Origin: an uncultured Bacteroidales bacterium
GTDB taxonomy: Bacteria > Bacteroidota > Bacteroidia > Bacteroidales > UBA932
Direction: 5' to 3'
Length of the DNA stretch: 64,000 bases
Assembly (NCBI GenBank): GCA_934725575.1
Contig: CAKVCK010000020.1
Span: 14,792-78,791 of the forward strand
Shown: positions 26,176 to 36,579 of the stretch, one piece after another
How the letters are laid out: each line of letters starts with the position of its first letter
How positions within the stretch are numbered: the first letter of the stretch is position 1
Translations under genes and position numbers: made by a program
The notes under the pieces: model-generated
Seen by the model: the letters and a program-made list of their open reading frames with translations, nothing else
Databases searched by the model: none
What the model was told of the DNA's origin: nothing

Positions 26176-29100
26176 TTACTGCTTATTGATGTAGTCCTTG
26201 GGTCTGATGCCGAATTGAGAGGTGAAGCATCTGGTGAAATAGGACAAACTGCTGAATCCTACCATATAGCAGACCTCGTTGATCCTGTAGGAGCCGCTTT
26301 GCAACATCTGGGCGGCGGTCTTCAGACGGATCAGTTTGATGTAGTCGTTAGGTGTGGCTCCGAGCAAACCTTTGAGCTTCCTCTGGAGGCTTGAGCGGCT
26401 GACTGCCATCTCCTTGGCCAGCTGGTCCACCGAGAAGTCCTCGTTGGTCAGGTTCTCCCGGATTATTGCGTTGAGGTTGGAGATCCACTCTGAATCATCG
26501 TTCTTGATGTTCTCTCCCTCGATCGTGGCGCCAGGATCGGAAGCGAAATGCAGGTAAAGCGCCTTTCTGTTCTCGATCAAGCCGTTCACGGTAGCCTTTA
26601 TGTAACTGATGGAGAATGGCTTCTCGATGAAGGCGTCGGCTCCGCAGCGCATAGCCTTTATCTTAGAGTCCGTGGAATCCAGTGCGGACAGCATTATTAC
26701 AGGAATATGACAGAGCATCGCGTCCTCCCTTATCTTCTGCAGGAGCTCGTAGCCATCCATCTCCGGCATCATTATGTCAGAGATGACCACATCGCAGCTG
26801 TTCTGCGCCAATGTCTCCAGAGCCTCGACTCCGTTACCTGCCGACAGAACAGAGAACGTTTGTCTTAGGTTTCGGACAAGATATTCCCTGATCTCAGTGG
26901 AGTCTTCCACGACAAGTATGGTCGTAGAGTTGCCGCCCTCGGTCTCTTCCTGGCGGGAGGTCTCGTCATCGGCCAGAATCACCGGAATCTCCACGACCAT
27001 CCCGCAGCCGGATTCGGAATCAGAGACATACACCCTTCCATCAAGCTTGTCCACAAGCAGTTTGACAAGGCTGAGGCCTATCCCGAATCCTTTCTTGCCG
27101 TCGGTGGCCTGGAAGAAAGGCTCGAATATTTTCTTTTTGAACTCCGGTTGGATTCCCGGTCCGTCATTCCAGACTTCCATCCTGAACATATCCTTCCCGT
27201 CATTCCTGAATTCGTCAAGATTCACGCAAATGGATGAAGATGCGAATTTCAATGAGTTCTCAAGAAGGTTGCCGATGATCTTGCTTATCGCATCCGTGCT
27301 AAGCCTGCCGACCAGCGGGCGTTCCGGGGAGTTGACCGTGATCTGGACAGCACCTTTTTTGCGGAACCGGTCAACTATGTCAGTGACGACCGCCTTCAGG
27401 TCGAGGTTCTCGGAACTGAGCACTACGTCTCCGCTGTCAATCTTCCTGAAGTCCAGAAGCTGACAAACGAGTTCCAGAAGCCGGTCTATGTTCTTTTTCA
27501 TTATCTCCAAATCGGTCTCGGTGTCCTCATCCCACTTTTTCCGGTCGAGTATGTCTTCCATCGGGGACTTGACAAGAGACAGAGGGGTCTTGATCTCGTG
27601 GGCGACTTGCGTGAAAAAGACCATCTTCTCATCGTTCATCTCTTTCTGGCGCTTCTCCAGCTGTCGTTTGTGCATCAGCGTCCCCACTCCGTAAATGATT
27701 GACAAAAAGCCTAACAGGTAAAGAATCTTAGCCCATACGGTCAGATATAACGGAGGGTCAATGCTTATCGTGAGCGAGGCGATGTCCTTGCTCCAGTAGC
27801 CGTTGTTGTTCCGTCCTCTGGCCTGGAATGTATATTTGCCCGGCGAGAGTCTTGCGAATGATACCTTGGAGGAGTTCGTGGTTATCCAGCTGTTGTTCAG
27901 TCCCTTCATCTGCCAGGAGAAACTGTTGTGATCCGGAGATGAGAAGCTGAGGCAGTCAACGTTGATGTCAAAGCTGGCCGCGTTGTACGGCAGCCTTATC
28001 CGCTCGGTCGGATGGACTTTCCGCTTTGTCATCGTCTTGCTACCGGGGATGATGTCGTACACTTCGACCGACGAGATCACCGTGCCCGGCCTGACCGTGT
28101 TCTTCGGGAGGTCGAACGGGTTGAATCCGTTGAATCCGTTCACGCCTCCAAAATACATAGTCCCGTCACTTGTCCTGAGTGAGGACCTATAGTTGAACTG
28201 GCTGCTTTGCAGTCCGTCCTCAGCCGTGTAGGTGCTGACGTAGTGGGTCGTCGGGTTGTAGCGGACAATCCCGATGTTTGAGGAGAGCCAGATGTTGCCG
28301 CTGCCGTCCTCAAGCACGCCGTAGTACATACTGTCCGGCAATCCCTGCAAGGAACCGTAGTTCGTGAACTTTTCGGTCACGGGATCGTATCTGGTGATTC
28401 CGTCCCTTTCACCGCAGAACCAGATGGCTCCGCTTTCCCCTATGTGGACTCTCGTGTACCTAAGACCCGCCGGCAGGTCCGGAATGCCGTTGACCGGCCT
28501 GAATCCTTTCCACTTCCCGTCTTGCGCGGAGAGCCTGAATATTCCGTGATCCCTCGTCGGAGCCCAGATGTTTCCTTCGCTGTCCTCGGCCAAATCCCCG
28601 ATGAACATCTCCTCCAGTTCCTTGACTCTGGAGAACCGTCCTGTCTTCTCGTCCAGAATGCTGAGGCCGGACATCGTGCCGACGAAGATACGTCCGTCCT
28701 TCGATTTCAGTATGGAATAGACATAGTCATTGCATATCGAGGTCGTGTCTGACGGGATATTGCTGAAATTTCTGATCTTTCCTGTCTTGATGTCCAGGCA
28801 GTCAAGACCTTTTGAGAACGTTCCGATCCAGAGCCTGTCTCCGTCCAGCATCAAAGCGTGGATGTTGTCGTGTGTCTTTATCCCTTTGTCAATCAGGGAG
28901 GAAGACCTGGTGTCGAAATAGTGGAGCCCTCCGTTCTCGGTTGCGATCCAGAGATTCCCGGACCTGTCCTCGCACAGCTCGCTCACGGCATAGCCAGGAA
29001 GGAACCAGGTGATCTTGCTTTGGATCGCCGACTGATAGCTGGCCCCGTAGAAATATGTCCCAATCCAGAGACCTTTCTCCCTGTCTTCGCAGAATGTATA

Positions 29101-30027
29101 GACGCTTTCTGTCCCGAGCGGTCCCTTCGCCCTGGCCCAAGTCTGGGTGGCCGGATAGTAGATGAACAACCCGCTGTCAGTTCCGAACAGGATCTCAGTC
29201 GATGATTTCTTGAATATCGAGTGAATTCTTGACAGGGACATCGCCTTTCCGTCCTTGTCTCGGACTATGCTCTCCGTGAAGGTGTTGTTCCTTGTGTCGA
29301 ACACTCCGATGAGCCCGTTTTGTGTTCCTGCCAGGATCTGGCGATGGGAGACCTGAAGCATCGCGGTGACGCTGTTGTCGCCGTTCAGGCATATTCCCTG
29401 CCTAAGTCTGCAAGGCTCATCGAACCCGTCGATCTCAGGGATGTAGCGGACCAACCCGTTTTCCATTCCGGCATAGATATTTCCGGTCTCGTCCACCAGA
29501 AGGCTTTTCACGATCCTTATAGGCGACCGACCTGGATCTGAACAGAAACCGTAGTGCCTGATCTCTCCGGTCCTTTCGTTGAATCTGTACAGACCATTGT
29601 TGCAGCCTATCCACAAACTGCTGTCCCTGTCGTAGCAAAGGCAGTTGCAGTTCTGAATATGAATACCTCCGGGTTCTACTGAATATGTGCTGTCCCGCAC
29701 CGCGTCAAAGACGAACAGCCCCTCGGTGCTTGCCATCCAGATCTCGTTTCTGGAAATATGCTCGCAGATGTCATCTATGTTGAGACCGTGTCCTGACGCG
29801 GAAGATCGGAATGCCTCGAAGTCCTTGCTGTTGAATCTGTTCAGACCATCCTTGGTGGCAAGCCAGACGTAGCCGTTCCTGTCCTGCCGAATGCTCTTCA
29901 CGCTGTTGTTCGACAGTCCGCTGCGTACATCATATTTCCTATACTCGTTGCCGGACTCGGCGCTGTAAGCTGAATGACAGATCAGTGCCAGAATCAATGG
30001 CAAGAGTATGGAAATATGCTTCATCAT
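26176..30027 (-). CDS. hybrid two-component system regulator (HTCS)
   Basis: 1283 residues, all modules in one chain: signal peptide (1-22); two seven-bladed reg_prop propellers (about 30-670; repeats such as NGYVWLATKDGLNRF, SSLWIGCNNGLYRF, GIWLSSNIGIVRY style); a Y_Y_Y domain (about 690-755); one membrane helix (about 765-785); a histidine kinase with FFTQVAHEIKTPLSLVKSP (phospho-His) and an ATPase lid with GIGLSLVKLLVDKLDG; a receiver (about 1035-1155) with VVISDIMMPEMDG; and a C-terminal AraC-type HTH (about 1180-1283) ending SQFGIRPKDYINKQ. It senses a breakdown oligosaccharide in the periplasm and activates the locus. Lies four bases downstream of the lyase gene. Confidence 0.97.
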   Translation of the reverse strand: MMKHISILLPLILALICHSAYSAESGNEYRKYDVRSGLSNNSVKSIRQDRNGYVWLATKDGLNRFNSKDFEAFRSSASGHGLNIDDICEHISRNEIWMASTEGLFVFDAVRDSTYSVEPGGIHIQNCNCLCYDRDSSLWIGCNNGLYRFNERTGEIRHYGFCSDPGRSPIRIVKSLLVDETGNIYAGMENGLVRYIPEIDGFDEPCRLRQGICLNGDNSVTAMLQVSHRQILAGTQNGLIGVFDTRNNTFTESIVRDKDGKAMSLSRIHSIFKKSSTEILFGTDSGLFIYYPATQTWARAKGPLGTESVYTFCEDREKGLWIGTYFYGASYQSAIQSKITWFLPGYAVSELCEDRSGNLWIATENGGLHYFDTRSSSLIDKGIKTHDNIHALMLDGDRLWIGTFSKGLDCLDIKTGKIRNFSNIPSDTTSICNDYVYSILKSKDGRIFVGTMSGLSILDEKTGRFSRVKELEEMFIGDLAEDSEGNIWAPTRDHGIFRLSAQDGKWKGFRPVNGIPDLPAGLRYTRVHIGESGAIWFCGERDGITRYDPVTEKFTNYGSLQGLPDSMYYGVLEDGSGNIWLSSNIGIVRYNPTTHYVSTYTAEDGLQSSQFNYRSSLRTSDGTMYFGGVNGFNGFNPFDLPKNTVRPGTVISSVEVYDIIPGSKTMTKRKVHPTERIRLPYNAASFDINVDCLSFSSPDHNSFSWQMKGLNNSWITTNSSKVSFARLSPGKYTFQARGRNNNGYWSKDIASLTISIDPPLYLTVWAKILYLLGFLSIIYGVGTLMHKRQLEKRQKEMNDEKMVFFTQVAHEIKTPLSLVKSPMEDILDRKKWDEDTETDLEIMKKNIDRLLELVCQLLDFRKIDSGDVVLSSENLDLKAVVTDIVDRFRKKGAVQITVNSPERPLVGRLSTDAISKIIGNLLENSLKFASSSICVNLDEFRNDGKDMFRMEVWNDGPGIQPEFKKKIFEPFFQATDGKKGFGIGLSLVKLLVDKLDGRVYVSDSESGCGMVVEIPVILADDETSRQEETEGGNSTTILVVEDSTEIREYLVRNLRQTFSVLSAGNGVEALETLAQNSCDVVISDIMMPEMDGYELLQKIREDAMLCHIPVIMLSALDSTDSKIKAMRCGADAFIEKPFSISYIKATVNGLIENRKALYLHFASDPGATIEGENIKNDDSEWISNLNAIIRENLTNEDFSVDQLAKEMAVSRSSLQRKLKGLLGATPNDYIKLIRLKTAAQMLQSGSYRINEVCYMVGFSSLSYFTRCFTSQFGIRPKDYINKQ

Positions 30028-30031
30028 CTTA

Positions 30032-32107
30032 TTATAATGGATTGATTTCTGTGAAGTTCATCACTACCTTCCCCTTGAGAGGGGCATTTTCGGAATCTGT
30101 GAGGGTGATGCGGTAGAGACGCTCTCCCCAGACCCTCGTGAAAGCTTTGTCATCGAGTTCCTTTGTCTCGACCTCGGACTTGAATCCGGCCGGGAAAGAC
30201 AGCAGAGTGAAAACGGTGTCATCTCCCAATTTGTTCTCTATCAGGATCTCACCTTCCTTTATCTTGCGCTTCCCGCAGGTCTCGCCAGGGAGGTACACCT
30301 TGCCTTGGGCGAGAAAATGCCAAACATCGGCGCCGACCCTTTCCTTAAGGCAATAACTGTCCGTGATCTCAAGCGACGGCTTTCCGGATGGTCTGAGAAT
30401 ATATTCCCTCTTCCAGGAGACGCATTGCGCCGAGTCAGGATAGGCATTGTTCAGCTCCAGCGAGAAGCGACCTTTGCTGATGTCGCACCTTGCGTCGGCG
30501 GCTTTGTATTCTCCTCCGAACTCCTGTTGTATCCCGTTGATCATCGGCAGGTTGTGCCATTCGCACCGCATCGCCCAGATCTTGTACCTTTCCTTATTAT
30601 CGAAGGTGGCCTTGGTGTAGGTTCCGACCCCGGCGTCAACGAGCACGGGAATATTCCTGATCGAGAGTATGCAGGTTCCGATGTCGTTGTGGTTGTGGCT
30701 TTCATCGTTATGTCCTCCCTTTGCTCCCAAGAACCATCCGCTGGAGTTTCTCAGGAAACACATCTCCGTCTCATCATACCACGTGGACATCGGAACATCC
30801 TTCCTCAAGTCACCGAGAATCCTGTCCATAACCGCCGGACGGTCTTTCTCCGGTGCCGCTGAGAGGATCCTGTTCAGGGAATCGGTCTGTCTTGCGATGT
30901 CCGGGATGAACCTTGCCGAGTTCATCGACCTGTAACCCTCGTTGGCGACAGGATGCGGGCTTCTGAATATTCCTTTGCTCTTGTCGGCGTAGCGGCAAAG
31001 CGCATAGTCCATCATCTCCTTGCTGCGCACGGCCTTGCCGTATGCCCAGACCATTTCAGGAGTCGATGTCGCCAAGGCGCTTCCGTCGGCGAAATTGGCC
31101 GCGAACCCGTCACCGATGTAGGAACGTGAGATGTACTCACCCATTCTTCTGATTCTCTCATTCCTGAATATGTCGAACTTTCCGGAAGACGCGTCGTAGA
31201 GAATCTGAAGGAAATCGTAAAGCTTCCCTGCGGCCGCGTTCCAGTAAGCCGGGCCTTCCTCGCAGGCTCCGTCGGAGGTGTTGTAGTCAAGGAACATATC
31301 GATTGATTCGATTCCTTGGCGCACGGCCGCGTCCAGCCTGGCCTGATCCTTCTCCATCAGCAGGAAGCACAGGATCGCATCCGAGTTGCACCACGGATTC
31401 CAGTTGTTGATCATCCCGCCGTAGTAGCCGAGCCATTGGTTGACCTTGCGCTCCTGGATGTCCAGATATGGATCGAGAATATTCCTTTTCACCGCATCCT
31501 CGATGGCGATTGAGACCGAAGGGTCTATCTTGTCGAACTCACCGTGGAAGAAGTGGTGAATGATGGCGATGATCGCACCGTATCTTCCGGATCCAAGGTC
31601 GATGAAGCGTTCCCTCGCGTCCGGAAGCGCGCGCTTGGTCCTTTGCCTTGGCTGATGTGCCGACAGGACCCAAGATGTCTGCTCGGTAGAGAGCCAGGCA
31701 CCATTCAGGATCTGGTCTATGAACCGTCCCTTGCCTTCGGCCAGCTCCGCCAGCATCAAGGAGATCAGAGCGCCTCTGTTAGCACCCTGCGGATTCTCCA
31801 TCGTGCCTCTGTTTCCGGTTCTCTCAAAGTCAAGATATGCGGTTGCCGGTATTACCTTCCATTGATAGTCAAGGTATCGTTCTCCACGTCTGACAAGGGC
31901 TGCCGAGTCCCTTCCAAGAAGGTTGGCCCATCCGGCCCTGTCATCGTAAGAAGGAAGCGGGAACCAGTCCTTGCCGGCCTTGAATGATTTCCGGACCTCC
32001 TTTGATGACTGGTAAACGTCAAGGAGGGTATTATCCCCGGCGATGGCCGCGGCACTGAATGCCACAGCCATCGCAAGGGTTGTAAATATGTGTCTTGTGA
32101 TTCTCAT
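30032..32107 (-). CDS. heparinase II/III family polysaccharide lyase, periplasmic
   Basis: 691 residues from ATG 32107, which shares one base with the TGA of the upstream lyase (TGATG), a tight coupling. A Sec signal (AFSAAAIAGD) without lipobox points to the periplasm. The alpha/alpha-toroid half has NWNPWCNSDAILCFLL and SDGACEEGPAYWNAA; the beta-sandwich half starts with GGHNDESHNHNDIGTCILS, whose His/Asn/Glu pattern matches the metal and catalytic region of heparinase II/III enzymes, and later DVWHFLAQGKVYLPG. It should cleave uronic-acid glycans by beta-elimination. Exact lyase family (PL12, PL15, PL21 or other) is not resolved from sequence reading. Confidence 0.86.
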   Translation of the reverse strand: MRITRHIFTTLAMAVAFSAAAIAGDNTLLDVYQSSKEVRKSFKAGKDWFPLPSYDDRAGWANLLGRDSAALVRRGERYLDYQWKVIPATAYLDFERTGNRGTMENPQGANRGALISLMLAELAEGKGRFIDQILNGAWLSTEQTSWVLSAHQPRQRTKRALPDARERFIDLGSGRYGAIIAIIHHFFHGEFDKIDPSVSIAIEDAVKRNILDPYLDIQERKVNQWLGYYGGMINNWNPWCNSDAILCFLLMEKDQARLDAAVRQGIESIDMFLDYNTSDGACEEGPAYWNAAAGKLYDFLQILYDASSGKFDIFRNERIRRMGEYISRSYIGDGFAANFADGSALATSTPEMVWAYGKAVRSKEMMDYALCRYADKSKGIFRSPHPVANEGYRSMNSARFIPDIARQTDSLNRILSAAPEKDRPAVMDRILGDLRKDVPMSTWYDETEMCFLRNSSGWFLGAKGGHNDESHNHNDIGTCILSIRNIPVLVDAGVGTYTKATFDNKERYKIWAMRCEWHNLPMINGIQQEFGGEYKAADARCDISKGRFSLELNNAYPDSAQCVSWKREYILRPSGKPSLEITDSYCLKERVGADVWHFLAQGKVYLPGETCGKRKIKEGEILIENKLGDDTVFTLLSFPAGFKSEVETKELDDKAFTRVWGERLYRITLTDSENAPLKGKVVMNFTEINPL

Positions 32108-34038
32108 CAAGATTCTGGTGTGAGTGTTGTCGTGAATGTGGCGGTCTTGTTGACTGTCACGTTTGCCTCAAATCCGACCTCATAGTAGCCAGAGTTGTCG
32201 GCATCGTAGTCCTTGCCTTTGGTTGACCACGTCTTAAGGGTGACCTCGGGACCGCTTGAACTGACTTTCATATACATCGTCTTGCCTCCGTTCTTGAGGA
32301 CGATCCTGTCCTTTTCGATGGTTGGCTGTCCTGTTGTCACCATAGTCCACCGTACCTTTGCCTGAAGGTTGTACTTGGCCGAGATCTCGTCAACAACCAC
32401 AAGGTCCTTGTTGTTTTCGATCGTGACGGTCCTGTAGGCATTGTCGCATTGGTCGGAAAGGATGTCCGACAGATCAACCTTGCAGCCCTTCGATGTCTCC
32501 TCGTCAATGACTTTCGTGATCTTGGCCTCGGCTGAAGCCTTGTGCTTGGCGTTGTTGATCGTCAGTGTGCTGTGGTTGAAGTTGTTGTAGCGGAAGACAT
32601 CCCATCTCAGCGAGTTCTGGCCGAAGTCGCTGAAATTGCCTCCCATCCCTGCGATGACGTTCTCGATGGTGCTGTAGCTCTGGAGTCCCAGATCGGCTGA
32701 CCACCGGACCCCCATCGCATCATAGACGAAAGATCCCACATCCATATGTCCGTGGCTGTAGTTGGCCCTTCCGGCCTTGACTCCGAGGAACTTGTCAGAA
32801 TCAGAGAAAGACCAGTCGCCGTGCACGAGAGCGACAGGATTGATTCCGTTTCCTGACCATACGTGGTCGGACGGAGCCTGGACCTTGCCGGCGTTCAGCT
32901 TGTCGGCATAGACGATCGCCATCGGATAATACTTGTAGGCACCGGTGCTGTTGTACCTTCCGTCCTTGAGTTTGAGATTCTCGATGTAAACCAATGAAGG
33001 ATCGTTGAATTTCCAGGCCAGATACCACAACGGAGCAAACGCCACGCTTGAAGGAGCGCAGTCGCTATAGTTGAACGCCTTTTTGTTCATTCCCTCCATA
33101 AACATTATCCATTTGCCTGTCTTTTTGAATCCAGCGATCTCGGACAGACCGCTGTTTGACCCTGTGCAGGTCTCAAGCGCGGAAAGCATTATGCATTCAA
33201 AAGCCGTTCCATATCCCCAGTATCCATAGCCCTCCGGATAGTTTCCGTCAGGATTATAGATTGTCTCCATCACTTTGGCGTTGCTCTCGATGGCCTTGTC
33301 GATGATTTTCTGAGCGTCTGTCTTGCAGGCCTCATAGACAGCCACCGCGGCTGTGACAAGCCCGCCGTTGCAGACCTGGTTCCAGTTGGAGGCCGTCGTG
33401 TAGAAATTGAGGTTCCATTTGCCGTTCAGAGCGCAGTAGAACGCATAGTTCTGGATCGCGCTCTCGGCCTTCTTCCTCGTCTCTTTGCTCAGAACATTGT
33501 AGAGCCAGTCGTATCCGATTCCGACCCCGTGGGCCATCTCGGCTCCGTCAAGAAAGTGGGTCGGAGCGTTCCAGTCCTTGAAATCGCAGACTGTGTTGAT
33601 GTCCTTCTCCGCTTTCGTGAGGTATTTCTCGTCACCGGTCATCCTGTAGGCGTATGAGCAGGCGATGATCCTGTTCGCTGCCTCCACGGAAACATCCAGA
33701 AGACGCTTGCCGACTTTCTGGTACGTAAGGTCCCTCTTGTTCAGGACCGTGTTGGCGTAGTCGATCATCAGCTTGTGGAGCATCGTGACGTTCTCATCAC
33801 TCCCGGATTCTATCTTGGCCTTTATCGATGCCTCTGCGTCTTTAGTCAGTATCACCCTCGGGTGGTTGGACGCTGTCAGCTTTGAGTAGTCCGGCTTGCC
33901 GGTGGATGGCTTCTCCGTGCCTCCTCCGCCGGTGGTTGACCCGCTCCCCGGCTTGTAGGTGTCCGGTTCTTTGGAGCAGGCCAAGCAAACTAAGGCGGCG
34001 GATACCATCAGCGCCAGTGTCTTAAGGTATCTCTTCAT
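32107..34038 (-). CDS. heparinase II/III-like lyase lipoprotein, surface-exposed type
   Basis: 643 residues. Lipoprotein signal (LVCLACSKEP) followed by a Gly/Ser/Thr linker (about 30-50), typical for surface lipoproteins. Domain 1 has NHPRVILTKDAEASIKAKI, RLLDVSVEAANRIIACSYAY, TASNWNQVCNGG and NPDGNYPEGYGYWGYGTAFE; domain 2 has RANYSHGHMDVGSFVYDAMG and RWSADLGLQSYSTIE; domain 3 is beta-rich. The YPEGYGYWGYG and HGHMDVG motifs resemble Pedobacter-type heparinase II. It would make the first cuts at the cell surface, with the soluble neighbour finishing in the periplasm. GAATAT motifs, common elsewhere in the window, appear absent from this gene. Confidence 0.86.
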   Translation of the reverse strand: MKRYLKTLALMVSAALVCLACSKEPDTYKPGSGSTTGGGGTEKPSTGKPDYSKLTASNHPRVILTKDAEASIKAKIESGSDENVTMLHKLMIDYANTVLNKRDLTYQKVGKRLLDVSVEAANRIIACSYAYRMTGDEKYLTKAEKDINTVCDFKDWNAPTHFLDGAEMAHGVGIGYDWLYNVLSKETRKKAESAIQNYAFYCALNGKWNLNFYTTASNWNQVCNGGLVTAAVAVYEACKTDAQKIIDKAIESNAKVMETIYNPDGNYPEGYGYWGYGTAFECIMLSALETCTGSNSGLSEIAGFKKTGKWIMFMEGMNKKAFNYSDCAPSSVAFAPLWYLAWKFNDPSLVYIENLKLKDGRYNSTGAYKYYPMAIVYADKLNAGKVQAPSDHVWSGNGINPVALVHGDWSFSDSDKFLGVKAGRANYSHGHMDVGSFVYDAMGVRWSADLGLQSYSTIENVIAGMGGNFSDFGQNSLRWDVFRYNNFNHSTLTINNAKHKASAEAKITKVIDEETSKGCKVDLSDILSDQCDNAYRTVTIENNKDLVVVDEISAKYNLQAKVRWTMVTTGQPTIEKDRIVLKNGGKTMYMKVSSSGPEVTLKTWSTKGKDYDADNSGYYEVGFEANVTVNKTATFTTTLTPES

Positions 34039-34049
34039 TCTTTTCTCGA

Positions 34050-36074
34050 TTATCTGTTCTCAGTGTCTTTCATACACCTTACACTCTGTCCTGAGGCGCG
34101 TGTTCCGGCGGAAGCCCATTGGCTGTTCTTGAACCTGAACCAGAGTTGGTAGGCTTTGTGATCGGTGCTGTTGTAGCTTCCGGAAGGGGAGTTGGACCAG
34201 CAGGAGACAATGTCGTTCTTGTTGTTGTCCGGGTTTCCGGCCGTGTTGCCCCATTTCACTCCGGAGAACGGCCAGTAGGCTTCGTGCTCTCCGTCGTACT
34301 TGTAGATGAGCCATCTCATATTCTTTCCGGTCTTGAAGTCTTGTTCCCTTCCGTCAAGGACTTCCTTGATGATTGCAGGGGAGACTACCATCCAGCCGGC
34401 AGGGCAAGGGTCGAAGATCGTCTTTGTGCCGTTCTCTGTCGAGCCTTCGGAATCACCGTTGTTAGGGTTGCCCCAGAAGTCATCCTTACGGTCTGACCTG
34501 TTTCCGGTCTGTGAGCCAAGATACCAGTCTCCAAGGTGGTTATCAGCACCGTCCGTGTAGAAGAACACATCAGGATTCTTTGCGGAAACCTTAAGGTTGG
34601 TGACATTGGTTGTGGCCTTTTTGTACGTGATGCTTCCCCAGCTGAATCCGAATGGACGGCCCCATTGGCAATATATTCCTATACCGTGCCAGTTGTCGTA
34701 GTCTGGAGCATAGCCGTTTCCGAGGTTTCTGTCCATCACGATTCCGTTCTTGTACTGGTGTTCCTGAATGCCCTGCGGCACGTACCAGACGTTGAATGAC
34801 CAGATATATTCCTTCTTGGCGTTGCAGATTCCGACCTTGCCGACATAACCGACATAGCCGTCCTTGTTCGCCCTGATGGTAAGAGTGTAGTCAGGGTTGA
34901 TCTCCACGAATTCGGCGTAGTCATCCGGTGACTTAGGGTTGTTCCTCTTGCCGTTGATGGCGATCGGGTAATTTGTCCCGTTCAGGTTGCTGGCATAGAT
35001 GATCTTGGCGTACTTAGGTTCCTCGCAACCGTTAAAGAAACCGCGAGCCTTGACATCGATCGTGAACTCCTTGTTGTCCTCAGTGGCCATAAACGTGTTC
35101 TGCGGTCCGTAAGCCCAGCCTTCGGCCAGCATTCTGGTCTCCTCCGGTTCGTACCACGCGAACTTGTTGTCGGACTTGCTGACGTTCTTGATTGTGATCG
35201 TGTTGACAGTGTTGGCGAGGATCTTACCACCGTTGACCTTGATAGGGATGGTGACGTTCTTCTTGCCGTCGGTCATCGACACGGAGACATACACATCCTT
35301 TCCTGTGAGATCAACAGGCAGGGTCACAAGCCAGAGTGTCTGCTCGGAACTGAGCGCTGAAGGCTCGTCAACCGTGACAGTGACATAGTCGCAAGGGTTC
35401 GTGACCTTAAGCTCTCCGGTCCTTACATTGACATCCATCTTGCCGACGATCCCGGCTCCTTCTGACCATAGAGATGCTCCGGCAAGCTTGTAGGACGCAT
35501 ATTCACTGGAAGAGATCACGAGTTTCACGTATGCCGTCGCATGCTTGAGCGAGAATGAGACAGGCGGCTGGTGCGATGACTCGTCTGAAACGACCGTAGC
35601 GGGGATATTCCTGACATCGTAGGCAAGGCTGTATCTTCCTATGCCTTCGCTTGAGTTGGCCGCGCTCTGCTTCTGCTCCATCGGAACCCAAGACTTCAGG
35701 ACGTCTCCCTCGAATGTGGTGGCCTCGCTGAACGGATAGTAGATCACTGCTTCCGTCTCGGCCGGAATCTCTGTCTCGTTGTCCAGGATGAACACTCCGC
35801 TGTTCTTGCCGGAGTCCTCGTCAATCAGCCTTGCGGACGCGTTGGCGAAGAGTTCTGAGGATGTCGAGACCACTCCGATCTTGTCACCGAGCGACCAAAG
35901 CACCGGGTAGCTGTTCCCGTTCTTTTCGCCAATGCTGGTCCTTGTCTGCGGGAACGCCGTTCCCTGGAAGGTCACCTTAACGGCGGAGTTGTGGCTTTCC
36001 ACCACATCTTCCTTCACGCTGCACGAACTCAAAGCGAGCAGCGCGATTCCGATACCATATAGAGTCTTTTTCAT
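34050..36074 (-). CDS. fimbrillin-family surface lipoprotein with C-terminal FISUMP-like domain
   Basis: 674 residues. Lipobox LSSCSVKED; then a Mfa1/FimA-like fold (about 30-290): VKVTFQGTAFPQTRTSIGE, LWSLGDKIGVVS, AVIYYPFSEATTFEGD, SFSLKHATAYVKLVI. The middle region has an Ig-like part (about 340-430) and the C-terminus carries NGTKTIFDPCPAGWMVVS and a final ASGQSVRCMKD, characteristic of FISUMP-type lectin-like domains. Located between SusD/lipoprotein genes and the lyases, it is best explained as the surface glycan-binding protein of the locus, not a pilus subunit; no fimbrial assembly genes are present. Confidence 0.8.
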   Translation of the reverse strand: MKKTLYGIGIALLALSSCSVKEDVVESHNSAVKVTFQGTAFPQTRTSIGEKNGNSYPVLWSLGDKIGVVSTSSELFANASARLIDEDSGKNSGVFILDNETEIPAETEAVIYYPFSEATTFEGDVLKSWVPMEQKQSAANSSEGIGRYSLAYDVRNIPATVVSDESSHQPPVSFSLKHATAYVKLVISSSEYASYKLAGASLWSEGAGIVGKMDVNVRTGELKVTNPCDYVTVTVDEPSALSSEQTLWLVTLPVDLTGKDVYVSVSMTDGKKNVTIPIKVNGGKILANTVNTITIKNVSKSDNKFAWYEPEETRMLAEGWAYGPQNTFMATEDNKEFTIDVKARGFFNGCEEPKYAKIIYASNLNGTNYPIAINGKRNNPKSPDDYAEFVEINPDYTLTIRANKDGYVGYVGKVGICNAKKEYIWSFNVWYVPQGIQEHQYKNGIVMDRNLGNGYAPDYDNWHGIGIYCQWGRPFGFSWGSITYKKATTNVTNLKVSAKNPDVFFYTDGADNHLGDWYLGSQTGNRSDRKDDFWGNPNNGDSEGSTENGTKTIFDPCPAGWMVVSPAIIKEVLDGREQDFKTGKNMRWLIYKYDGEHEAYWPFSGVKWGNTAGNPDNNKNDIVSCWSNSPSGSYNSTDHKAYQLWFRFKNSQWASAGTRASGQSVRCMKDTENR

Positions 36075-36093
36075 TATCTTGAATATTTAAGGG

Positions 36094-36558
36094 TTATTGG
36101 ATCACGTTCTCATCAAGCTCTCCTGCGGAATTGTCCTTGCTGATTCCGTCTGGCTTTCCCACCGCCGTCCAAGTCTCGAACGCTGCGGCGCAGGCCCTGC
36201 CTTCCTTGTTATAGACAATGACAGCCGAGATGTAGTCTTTCTGGTAGGTGAGCTGTGAGAGTTCCTCGCTGTACGGCAATGCCTCGATGTCCTTGCCGTT
36301 CTCCTGAACCCATTGTGTCAGCTTCACTTCCTTGGTGTAGTCGAAATCAAGTCTGTCAACCCTGATTCCGGTGACGATTTTCGCGCCATAGAAATCACCT
36401 TGTGTCAGAGAGGCCGAGACTGTCGCCTTGTTGTCGGCCAGACCGCTGACCTCGATCTTTACGTCAGGCTCTGTCTCCGCCGCCGGCTCGTCGGACTTAC
36501 CGCAGGAGCAAACCAACGCCGCCGCGGCGAGAAACGCTAATAATATATTCTTTTTCAT
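36094..36558 (-). CDS. small lipoprotein of the glycan locus
   Basis: 154 residues. Clear lipoprotein signal (LVCSCGKSDEP) and a single domain of about 120 residues, beta-rich by composition (IEVSGLADNKATVSASLTQG, GIRVDRLDFDYTKEV), perhaps a lone FN3-type module. Family not recognised. It lies 21 bases after susD and 19 bases before the fimbrillin-like gene, all on the minus strand, so it is part of the operon and probably exposed beside SusD. Confidence 0.75.
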   Translation of the reverse strand: MKKNILLAFLAAAALVCSCGKSDEPAAETEPDVKIEVSGLADNKATVSASLTQGDFYGAKIVTGIRVDRLDFDYTKEVKLTQWVQENGKDIEALPYSEELSQLTYQKDYISAVIVYNKEGRACAAAFETWTAVGKPDGISKDNSAGELDENVIQ

Positions 36559-36579
36559 AATATTACCTTAAAAAATCTG

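Noticed and set aside
34050..36074. Fimbrial major subunit
   Set aside because: Fimbrillin-like fold is present, but there are no anchor or tip genes and the gene is embedded in a glycan locus with a lectin-like C-terminus.
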